DNA from: Acidimicrobiales bacterium
Lineage (GTDB): Bacteria; Actinomycetota; Acidimicrobiia; Acidimicrobiales; Palsa-688
Reading direction: 5' to 3'
Length of the DNA: 6,191 bases
Assembly (NCBI GenBank): GCA_030039575.1
Contig: JASHVH010000028.1
Coordinates: 1-6,191, forward strand
Below are positions 1 to 4,514 of this stretch, piece by piece; position 1 is the first letter of the stretch, and every line of letters starts with the position of its first letter. The notes beneath the pieces are model-generated. The model did not search any database. It had not been told where the DNA came from and worked only from the letters and a program-made list of their open reading frames with translations. The position numbers and the translations under genes were made by a program.

Positions 1-523
1 ACATTATTGAGAAGACGGTACCGGTGGCGATGGCGGGGAAGAGCCACGGTATCAGTATCAGGCTTCTAAGAACACGCGCAAATTTGAAACGCCTGTTGAA
101 GTAAAGGGCGATGGCTAGGCCGATTATATACTGGAAGAACACGGAAACGACGAGGAACACAGCTGTGTTCTCAAGTGCAAGTCGCGTGGTGGGATCTGCA
201 AGCTCGGTAGTGTAGTTCTGCAAGCCCACAAACGGCCCGTGACCCTTGATGATCGCCCCGAAGCCGAAGTTCTCGAGGCTCATCTGGACGCCGAAAGCAA
301 GTGGGTAAGCAAAGAATATGACGACGTAAGCGATGGCGGGTAGGATGAAGGCAATGAGGGTCAGGCGGCGCCGCGACCTGTGCAGTGCTCGGGCCGCCCG
401 GTGTTGAGCGCTCTCCCTTATCTCAAGAGGTCCGGTGCGACCGCTAGGCGTGGTGTCGTGTCGCAGCCTCTTCGCGCTCAGCTCGACCACGGGCTCGGCG
501 CTCCCATAGCTTTTGAGCGGCAT
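1..523 (-). CDS. Sugar ABC transporter permease, MalF/UgpA-like (3' end outside window)
   Basis: Integral membrane subunit of an ABC importer, probably for a sugar or related solute; it would form the membrane channel with a second permease and receive substrate from the binding protein encoded just upstream. The 174 visible residues start with a basic cytoplasmic tail of about 53 residues (Arg/His rich). Transmembrane segment 1 follows at about 54-75 (LTLIAFILPAIAYVVIFF), then an external loop containing the family-typical FVGLQNYT at about 98-105. Segment 2 spans about 118-141, and segment 3 begins near 152 in RSLILIPWLFPAIATGTVFS, also family-typical. The EAA loop that contacts the ATPase lies beyond the window edge. 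The ATG at 523-521 is preceded by a strong ribosome site (GGAGGG, plus positions about 527-532), which fixes the start. The gene lies 88 bp behind the binding-protein gene on the same strand, so the two are probably cotranscribed. The family is clear; the substrate cannot be read from this part. Confidence 0.93.
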   Translation of the reverse strand, partial: MPLKSYGSAEPVVELSAKRLRHDTTPSGRTGPLEIRESAQHRAARALHRSRRRLTLIAFILPAIAYVVIFFAYPLAFGVQMSLENFGFGAIIKGHGPFVGLQNYTTELADPTTRLALENTAVFLVVSVFFQYIIGLAIALYFNRRFKFARVLRSLILIPWLFPAIATGTVFSIM

Positions 524-525
524 GG

Positions 526-532
526 TCCCTCC
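526..532 (-). promoter_or_regulatory. Shine-Dalgarno site of the permease gene
   Basis: On the minus strand GGAGGGA stands two bases before the ATG at 523. This is a near-ideal anti-16S match and decides the permease start; no other nearby in-frame start has a comparable site. Confidence 0.7.
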
Positions 533-553
533 ACCTACGCCGTCCCGGCCGGG

Positions 554-577
554 GTGGGCCGTGGGTTCATAGCCCAC
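554..577 (-). other. Intercistronic inverted repeat between binding protein and permease genes
   Basis: GTGGGC at 554-559 and its complement GCCCAC at 572-577 enclose a 12-base loop; an alternative tighter pairing joins 561-565 (GTGGG) with 573-577 (CCCAC). It lies in the 88-base gap between the stop of the binding-protein gene and the permease start. In ABC-import operons such gaps often hold a hairpin that protects the abundant binding-protein mRNA or partly ends transcription. There is no T-run after it on the minus strand, so a full rho-independent terminator is unlikely. The role is inferred from position only. Confidence 0.3.
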
Positions 578-611
578 TCCAGCCGTGGCTTTGCTGATGG
601 CGCGGGGTTAC

Positions 612-1922
612 TCACCCCAAGATTGTCTTTTGCACCTGCTGCTGCGCTGAGGCGAAGGCTTGGCTAGGCGTTTGCTTCCCCAAGAGAGCGGACTCGATTG
701 CGTTACCGACGACTGTTTCAACCGCTGGGTAGTTAGTACCCAAGACACTTGTCCGCGCCCGGCCGTGGAGCAGTTCTTCGAGGAAGGGCTGCATGAGGGG
801 CCCGGCCTTGGGCTGCCAGGCGGCGAGCGCTGCCTTGACGGTTGGGACATCACCTTCCGCCAGGCTGAGCTGTTCGTCAACGGTCGGTGAGGCCATGTAA
901 TTGAGGAGCTCAAAGGCCGCTTTTTCGGTTGCCGCGTTCGACTTGGGTATGGTCCAGAGTTCTCCACCAATCGGTGGTACGACGGCTTGGCCTGGCGTAT
1001 TGACAGGGATCTCGGTTATGCCGAAGTGCAGGCCCTTCACGGCGTTGAGCGTTGAGATAAACCATGGACCGTTGACCATCATGGCGGCCTTGAAATCTGC
1101 GAAGTATTGCTCCGGTTGCACTTGGCCCCAGGTACTGACGTCAGGCGAGACTGCCTTCTCCTTTGCCAGTTCGGCCCATAGGGTTAACGCTTGTACCGAC
1201 TGCGGCGAGGTGAGCTGTGTTAGGCTCCCCCCGTTGGACCACAGGAAAGGCTCGAACTGCCAGACGTTCTGGCCCGGGCCGGTCTGGCCGGAGAAAGCTA
1301 TCCCGTAATGAGCCGGGGTGGTAAGGGTCTTCGCATCGGTCAGTAACTGCGCCCACGTTGTGGGTGGTTGGAGCCCGGCGGACTTGAGCATGTCTGTGTT
1401 GTAAAACAGGGCTATCGTGTTGGTGTAAAGGGGGTATGCGTATGCGGTGCCATTGAAGGACGCCTCGGCGGCCTGCGGGGGCTCAAGGGTCGATATTGCC
1501 GTCGGGCCCAAGGAGGCGAGTGGAGTCAGCACCCCGTATTCCGCGAAGTAGGGGAGGTCAGGGTTGTCGAGCATGAGGACGTCCGGTAGAGCACTGGCAC
1601 CGACTTCGTCCTCCACTTTGGTGAGGTAGTTGGAGGGCGGGATGATCGTTCTCTTGATGACGATGTTGGGATGGAGCTTCATGAAGTTGCTGAAAACCGT
1701 GTTCAGGTAACTGTGAATTGGGCCCGCGCCAACGAAGTAGTAGTCCTCTTCGGTTAGCGTGATAGTCGAGGTCGCCGACAGGTGACGGTCGCTGGCGCTG
1801 GCAGTTGTCGTGGCGCCGGCTACCATCAAGAGGGCAGCTCCGGCCGCGCTGAAGGCAAGTAGCGATCGGCTGGCCTTACGGCTAGCCTGAGAATAATTGG
1901 TAGGAGTTAATAGTGCAGGCAT
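612..1922 (-). CDS. Extracellular sugar-type solute-binding protein (family 1) of an ABC importer
   Basis: Captures the transported solute outside the membrane and delivers it to the permease encoded next in the operon. The 436 residues are normal for family 1 binding proteins. A signal peptide is evident: basic stretch to about residue 19, hydrophobic core at 21-37, then TTTASAS with a likely signal-peptidase site near ASA (41-43). Family features include the PDVLMLDNPDLPYFAEYGVL segment (about 115-134), the hinge-like YPLYTNTIALFYNTDMLKSAGL region with PPTTWAQLLTDAKTL after it, and AAMMVNGPWFI (about 280-290). The start ATG (1922) has AGGTGA about ten bases upstream. Unusually, VAGA at 34-37 sits where a lipobox would be, with Ala in place of Cys. 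The whole protein has no cysteine, so it is probably secreted or held by its partners rather than lipid-anchored. The gene lies between lacI and the permease gene. Sugar specificity is unknown. Confidence 0.93.
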   Translation of the reverse strand: MPALLTPTNYSQASRKASRSLLAFSAAGAALLMVAGATTTASASDRHLSATSTITLTEEDYYFVGAGPIHSYLNTVFSNFMKLHPNIVIKRTIIPPSNYLTKVEDEVGASALPDVLMLDNPDLPYFAEYGVLTPLASLGPTAISTLEPPQAAEASFNGTAYAYPLYTNTIALFYNTDMLKSAGLQPPTTWAQLLTDAKTLTTPAHYGIAFSGQTGPGQNVWQFEPFLWSNGGSLTQLTSPQSVQALTLWAELAKEKAVSPDVSTWGQVQPEQYFADFKAAMMVNGPWFISTLNAVKGLHFGITEIPVNTPGQAVVPPIGGELWTIPKSNAATEKAAFELLNYMASPTVDEQLSLAEGDVPTVKAALAAWQPKAGPLMQPFLEELLHGRARTSVLGTNYPAVETVVGNAIESALLGKQTPSQAFASAQQQVQKTILG

Positions 1923-1954
1923 TTGATGGAAGTCACCTACTTTCCCTTGCTTGA

Positions 1955-1964
1955 ACAGATCTGT
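1955..1964. repeat. 10-bp perfect palindrome in the leader of the binding-protein gene
   Basis: ACAGATCTGT reads the same on both strands. It lies 33 bases before the binding-protein start and one base from the larger inverted repeat at 1966-1984. It could be a regulator half-site pair or part of a structured mRNA leader. A 10-bp palindrome can also occur by chance, so only its position makes it noteworthy. Confidence 0.3.
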
Positions 1965-1965
1965 C

Positions 1966-1984
1966 TAAAGCCTAAAAGGCTTTA
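1966..1984 (-). other. Perfect 8-bp inverted repeat, hairpin between lacI and the binding-protein gene
   Basis: TAAAGCCT (1966-1973) and AGGCTTTA (1977-1984) are exact complements around a 3-base loop. Read on the minus strand it lies downstream of the regulator stop (2059) and upstream of the binding-protein start (1922). It could be a weak terminator or attenuator for regulator transcripts, since the arms end in T/A but no clean U-tract follows. It could also be a 5'-leader stabiliser for the binding-protein mRNA, or an operator. The structure is seen; the role is inferred. Confidence 0.45.
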
Positions 1985-1999
1985 ATGCTTGGATTGGTT

Positions 2000-2013
2000 T
2001 TGTAACGATCAAG
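2000..2013 (-). promoter_or_regulatory. Possible degenerate LacI-type operator upstream of the binding-protein gene
   Basis: On the minus strand the site reads CTTGATCGTTACAA. It shares the 7-base core ATCGTTA with the two operator candidates at 3114 and 3157 and matches 9 of 14 positions of that sequence. It lies about 80 bp before the binding-protein start, where a regulator could control the transporter genes separately from itself. The match is weak and no clear -35/-10 pair is visible around it. Confidence 0.3.
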
Positions 2014-2058
2014 CGGATTGACTACATCACACAAGTTCACCTCCCACTAGCTTTCTGC

Positions 2059-3069
2059 CTACGGCGGGGGTGAGTCGCTCCCGAGAGGCACGAGCGTTGC
2101 AGGCAGCAAGAGAGGTTTTCGGCTTTGGCTGGCTCTTGCGGCCAGCAGTTCCACTGCTCGCCTGCCTAACTCGTCAGCGGGGACCCCTACGCACGTCACG
2201 GGTGGTACGGACTTCAGCGCTATGTCTTCTCGTGCAATCGCTACTACTGAGATATCCCTCGGGACGTCTTTGCCCAGCTCGCGCAAAACGTCCGCTACGG
2301 TCTCGAGAACTCCTTCGTTGTTAACCACCAAGGCTGTTAGGTCGGGTGCGTCGGCCAGGAGGGTACGGACCGCGGCGCGCGCACCCTCGCGGTTGGGCTC
2401 AGCAGCCACACCTACGAAGTGGAGGCCGAGGTCGGCCAGCCTCGCAGCGACGGCCCTCTCCGTTCGCAGGGCGAAGCCGACCCCTCCGTCGTAAACCCCC
2501 TTGGGCGGGCCGATGAAACCGACGCGTCTGTGACCCAGGCCCACCAGGTGGTCAACGCACAGTCGTCCGGCCTGGTCGAAGTCCAAATCGACACACGGGA
2601 GGCCCAATGGATCCTCGGGCACCCCAATCAGGACGGCTGGGCTGTTCAAAGCGGCCACCAGGGAGACCCGCTCGTCGTGCAGGCCTATCTCCATTAAGAT
2701 GAGGCCGTCAACCATGTTCGAGCGGACGACGCGTTTTAGTTCGCTTTTCCCGTCGGCGGCCGTAAGGAGCATGACGTTCCAACCGCGGCCTCGGGCGGCG
2801 TCGGCGACGCTGTAAACGAAGCGCATGAGGCTGCCTTCGTGGGTCCATGTATGGAAAGGGACCAATAGCGCGATAACGTCGGTCTTCCCTGCCCGCAAGG
2901 AACGCGCTATGGCGTTCGCCTGGTAGCCGGTCCGGTTGAGGACTTCTTGGACCTTGCTCCTAGTTGAGGGACTGACATGCGTGTCGCCTTGGAGGACCCT
3001 GGTTATCGTCGCAGTCGAGACACCCGCCAACGTCGCGACGTTTTTGATCGTCAACGTCTCGGCCACCAA
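2059..3069 (-). CDS. LacI-family transcriptional regulator
   Basis: DNA-binding regulator that most likely represses, and is relieved by a sugar for, the adjacent uptake genes. The 336 residues have standard family order. An N-terminal helix-turn-helix lies at about 8-28 (IKNVATLAGVSTATITRVLQG; the common TVSRVL is TITRVL here). The hinge helix follows at about 50-60 (ANAIARSLRAG). Next is the periplasmic-binding-protein-like effector domain, with VDGLILMEIG at about 120-129, a VDLDFDQAGRLCVDHLVGLG stretch at about 160-179 and HRRVGFIGPP following. The start is TTG at 3069, with GTG two codons inside (3066) as an alternative; GGAGGAGG lies seven to ten bases upstream and fits either. It is the first gene of the minus-strand run, 136 bp before the binding-protein gene. 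Two operator-like repeats in front of it suggest that it controls its own expression. Family assignment is secure; the effector is not known. Confidence 0.94.
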   Translation of the reverse strand: MVAETLTIKNVATLAGVSTATITRVLQGDTHVSPSTRSKVQEVLNRTGYQANAIARSLRAGKTDVIALLVPFHTWTHEGSLMRFVYSVADAARGRGWNVMLLTAADGKSELKRVVRSNMVDGLILMEIGLHDERVSLVAALNSPAVLIGVPEDPLGLPCVDLDFDQAGRLCVDHLVGLGHRRVGFIGPPKGVYDGGVGFALRTERAVAARLADLGLHFVGVAAEPNREGARAAVRTLLADAPDLTALVVNNEGVLETVADVLRELGKDVPRDISVVAIAREDIALKSVPPVTCVGVPADELGRRAVELLAARASQSRKPLLLPATLVPLGSDSPPP

Positions 3070-3113
3070 CGCTCCCTCCTCCCCCTCCTACCGAACCGGT
3101 GCCCTAGGAGTCA

Positions 3114-3127
3114 TGTAATCGTTAACA
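3114..3127. promoter_or_regulatory. LacI-family operator candidate, copy 1 (proximal)
   Basis: TGTAATCGTTAACA fits the LacI/CcpA-family consensus TGNNANCGNTNNCA at every fixed position, with the central CG of this family. It is part of a 17-bp direct repeat (3114-3130) repeated exactly at 3157-3173. It lies 45 bp upstream of the regulator start, so a bound repressor would cover or abut the promoter. The best guess for the binder is the LacI protein encoded at 2059-3069. Confidence 0.7.
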
Positions 3128-3156
3128 TGGCCAGCCGAGGAACCAACAGAACGGCT

Positions 3157-3170
3157 TGTAATCGTTAACA
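3157..3170. promoter_or_regulatory. LacI-family operator candidate, copy 2 (distal)
   Basis: Exact second copy of TGTAATCGTTAACA within the 17-bp repeat 3157-3173. It is 43 bp from copy 1, close to four helical turns, so both sites face the same side of the DNA and two dimers could cooperate. The bases between the copies are not repeated, which points to selection on the site itself rather than a segment duplication. Confidence 0.7.
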
Positions 3171-3342
3171 TGGAACGGTACACACTCTTGGCCGCGATGT
3201 CAAGCAAGTCTTGGGCGATACCCCAACCAAAAGCGGAACTGTAACGGCCGAGCCAACGCAAACGTCCCCGTCACCTGTTCAGGTCGCTCGTCATCCGGAC
3301 GTGGGGCGACGAGGGGATCCATACGTGGGGAGTCTCTACGTC

Positions 3343-3360
3343 CACGTCGCAAGCGACGTG
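3343..3360. repeat. 18-bp inverted repeat
   Basis: CACGTCGC (3343-3350) and GCGACGTG (3353-3360) are perfect complements separated by AA. No T-run follows on either strand, so a terminator is unlikely; it could be a protein-binding site or a structure at the boundary between the sugar locus and the following small genes. The role is unknown. Confidence 0.4.
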
Positions 3361-3457
3361 CTAATCGGGGCCCGGCCTCTCCTCCTCCGCCGCGCTTCGA
3401 GTGCTCGCTCGTGCTCGCGCTAAACGATCTCTTTGGTTTCGGCCTCGACCGGCTCCA

Positions 3458-3631
3458 GATGTCACGCGTCGCGCCGCGCGCGGAGGAAAGTTCGTCGGCG
3501 TCCCCTCAAGGGTGATGAGCCAGACCGCGTCGCTCTCGCGCACCGCCGGCATCGTGCCCCTCCTCGACAGGCGCACAATGTTGATGCGTCAGACCCCTGC
3601 AACCTGCCGGCGGCCCGCAGGAAGTCGGCCG
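3458..3631 (+). pseudogene. Possible decayed coding region, faintly Nudix-hydrolase-like
   Basis: In the frame that runs on into the 3671 gene, codons from about 3458 to 3580 end in G or C nearly throughout. The translation contains GKFVGVPSRV, then TAGIVPLLDRRTMLMRQTP and RRPAG. This order resembles the beginning of ADP-ribose-pyrophosphatase-type Nudix proteins (GAVAVVPLLDDGRVLLVRQ, then a PAG motif), but the conserved Nudix box (GX5EX7REUXEEXGU) is absent and the frame carries no plausible start. I read it tentatively as the remains of a gene. The opposite-strand frame 3361-3576 shares its third codon positions, so base bias alone cannot tell the strands apart; chance resemblance is quite possible. 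Confidence 0.22.
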
Positions 3632-3660
3632 AGATCCAGTAGTGGCTGCGGGGCGACGCC

Positions 3661-3664
3661 GGAG
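3661..3664 (+). promoter_or_regulatory. Shine-Dalgarno site that decides the 3671 start
   Basis: GGAG lies six bases before the ATG at 3671, the right distance. The second in-frame ATG (3680) would be 15 bases away, and nothing comparable precedes upstream in-frame starts. This supports a 63-residue product rather than the longer open frame from 3401. Confidence 0.5.
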
Positions 3665-3670
3665 CTTAGA

Positions 3671-3862
3671 ATGCCGGCCATGAACTGGGAATACTTATGG
3701 GCCAGACGGGAAAAAGATGGTTGGGTTGTGGACGGGGACCAAAACCTGCAGGTGCTAGCTGGGGTCAACATCTCTGAGGGGGCTATGCTCGCCCAGGTCG
3801 GCGGGCAAGGCTGGGAACTTGTCTGCGTGGACCAAGGAACCTTCTACTTCAAGCGGGCCTGA
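3671..3862 (+). CDS. Small DUF4177-like protein
   Basis: A 63-residue protein beginning MPAMNWEYLWARRE. The pattern of an N-terminal WEY strand, a central region, then a Leu/Gly-rich helix ending in GGQGWELVCVDQGTFYFKRA is the signature layout of DUF4177 proteins (WEY... LNELGAEGWELV... YYFKR). These are small alpha/beta proteins of unknown function, and the length is right for a single complete domain. The start is set by the GGAG at 3661. Alternative ATG at 3680 would remove three residues. It is apparently the first of a small plus-strand group: the next ORF begins one base after its TGA. It is probably cytoplasmic, with no signal peptide or membrane segment. Family assignment rests on motif memory and should be fairly safe; the molecular role is not known for the family. 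Confidence 0.8.
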   Translation: MPAMNWEYLWARREKDGWVVDGDQNLQVLAGVNISEGAMLAQVGGQGWELVCVDQGTFYFKRA

Positions 3863-3863
3863 G

Positions 3864-4025
3864 GTGCAACGTCGCTGGGACAAGATGACCGACGACCAAC
3901 GCCGGGCCTTGTCGGACCAGATAGCCGCCAAAGAACGGGAGGAGCAGCGCCGCCCTCCCAAGGCGACGTCCGAACAGCGCAAACTCCTCGCTAGGATCCT
4001 CCGGCAGGCGTCTATAGGGGGCTGA
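3864..4025 (+). CDS. Small charged helical hypothetical protein
   Basis: About 53 residues from GTG at 3864, one base after the stop of the DUF4177-like gene. Alternatives are ATG at 3885 (46 residues, MTDDQRRALSDQIAAKEREE) or a TTG at 3819 overlapping the previous gene by 44 bases. Sequence is dominated by Arg, Lys, Glu and Gln, with two likely helices (about 7-27 and 36-49 from the GTG) separated by a PPK linker. There are no cysteines, signal peptide or membrane segment. Close spacing suggests translational coupling with the upstream gene. The amphipathic, charged character would suit a protein- or nucleic-acid-binding adaptor, but this is a guess; I do not recognise the family. The ribosome site is weak for each start, so start confidence is low. 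Confidence 0.5.
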   Translation: MQRRWDKMTDDQRRALSDQIAAKEREEQRRPPKATSEQRKLLARILRQASIGG

Positions 4026-4105
4026 ACGGCCCATTGAGCCCACGTGTCAGGGCTGTTAATCTCTCCTCTTTCCGGCCGGGCGGCACTCCAGAACAAAGAG
4101 AGAAT

Positions 4106-4153
4106 ATGGGCTTGGTCTGGAAAATGAGCAGCGTCAGCACGAGGGGGCAGTGA
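4106..4153 (+). CDS. Possible 15-codon leader ORF overlapping the next start
   Basis: ATG at 4106 opens a 15-residue frame (MGLVWKMSSVSTRGQ) that ends in TGA at 4151-4153. The base before it makes GTGA, so the stop overlaps the GTG start of the 111-residue ORF at 4150. A purine-rich GAGAGAA precedes the ATG. The arrangement would suit coupled translation of the downstream gene. It is too short to judge by composition, and chance is a real alternative. Confidence 0.25.
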   Translation: MGLVWKMSSVSTRGQ

Positions 4154-4485
4154 AGTACCGGTGCAACGCCGAAAAGACGACGCGGTACACCAAAAAGGGC
4201 CACCAGCTCCAGAAGAAAGAGTACAACGAGACCCATCCGAAGACCTCTAGCTGGGACAGTTTGTGCCCCAGGACAAAAATGGTCCTCGTCGGCCAGCGGT
4301 CGCCCGGGTTCCGTGCCCTTTTTTGGTCGCCCCCGGGGCTGGAGCAAACCATTCTGCATGCGGTGCATCGCATCCTTTGGGTCTACGGGAAGGTCAAAGG
4401 TCCTGCGGAAGCAACTGGCGTCGACTGTCGAGACATCTGGACTCGGCCCAAAAAGGTGGTCGAAATAGGTACGAAAGAAATCTGA
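4150..4485 (+). CDS. Hypothetical basic 111-residue protein
   Basis: Unrecognised ORF starting with GTG at 4150; a GAGGGG tract lies four to five bases upstream, and the frame has a stop at 4057 with no other usual start after it. Third positions favour G/C strongly in the first half (AAG TAC CGG TGC AAC GCC), which supports real coding. The N-terminal third is very basic and polar (KYRCNAEKTTRYTKKGHQLQ). The middle holds SLCPRTKMVLVG, and a Trp/Pro/Leu-rich segment SPPGLEQTILHAVHRILWVYG follows at about 60-80, with a basic tail WTRPKKVVEIGTKEI. It has three cysteines (about residues 5, 39 and 93), too spread for a clear zinc ribbon. No signal peptide. It converges on the Cys-rich gene with 21 bp between the stop codons. 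A nucleic-acid-binding role is conceivable from the charge, but no function can be assigned. Confidence 0.5.
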   Translation: MKYRCNAEKTTRYTKKGHQLQKKEYNETHPKTSSWDSLCPRTKMVLVGQRSPGFRALFWSPPGLEQTILHAVHRILWVYGKVKGPAEATGVDCRDIWTRPKKVVEIGTKEI

Positions 4486-4499
4486 TGGACCGCAAATTG

Positions 4500-4514
4500 G
4501 CGGCTTTCAGCCGC
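4500..4514. other. Short hairpin at the convergent gene ends
   Basis: GCGGCT (4500-4505) pairs with AGCCGC (4509-4514) around a 3-base loop. It overlaps the stop codon of the minus-strand Cys-rich gene and follows the stop of the plus-strand ORF by 14 bases. With no T-run on either strand it is at best a weak bidirectional termination or mRNA-end structure. Confidence 0.3.

Larger units (their letters stand above)
3174..3670. other. About 500-base stretch without a convincing intact gene
   Basis: Several overlapping short frames are open here because the DNA is G+C rich, but none combines a start, a ribosome site and recognisable protein content. The part from 3174 to about 3400 looks non-coding and contains the 18-bp inverted repeat at 3343-3360 and two copies of ACGTGGGG (3299, 3323). 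The part from about 3455 to 3600 has strong third-position G/C bias in the frame that continues into the 3671 gene, and may be a gene relic (see the entry at 3458-3631). Confidence 0.6.

Noticed and set aside
608..1308. Other frames overlapping the binding-protein gene on both strands
   Set aside because: Low-complexity translations without domain content; the binding-protein frame explains the region fully.
1966..1984. Strong rho-independent terminator after lacI
   Set aside because: The hairpin is perfect but lacks a following U-tract on the minus strand and has a modest stem, so it is listed as a structure without a firm role.
3114..3173. CRISPR array
   Set aside because: Only two repeats of 17 bp, AT-rich and with operator symmetry; no further repeats and no cas genes.
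3361..3576. Minus-strand 71-residue frame opposite the possible relic
   Set aside because: It shares third codon positions with the plus frame, so its codon bias is a mirror effect; the translation past residue 40 is low-complexity Arg/Ala/Ser and there is no clear family.
3401..3670. N-terminal extension of the 3671 gene to a 153-residue protein
   Set aside because: The only upstream starts are non-ATG without a ribosome site, the DUF4177-like domain is complete from 3671, and GGAG is correctly placed there. The upstream part is kept only as a possible relic.
3819..3863. TTG start extending the charged helical ORF to 68 residues
   Set aside because: It would overlap the preceding gene by 44 bases and has no ribosome site; GTG 3864 or ATG 3885 are more natural.
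4134..4373. Minus-strand frame with an aromatic, membrane-like stretch (YSFFWSWWPFLVY)
   Set aside because: This is the complement of Lys/Glu/Gln-rich codons of the plus ORF at 4150, and its start has no ribosome site; the plus frame has the better codon bias.
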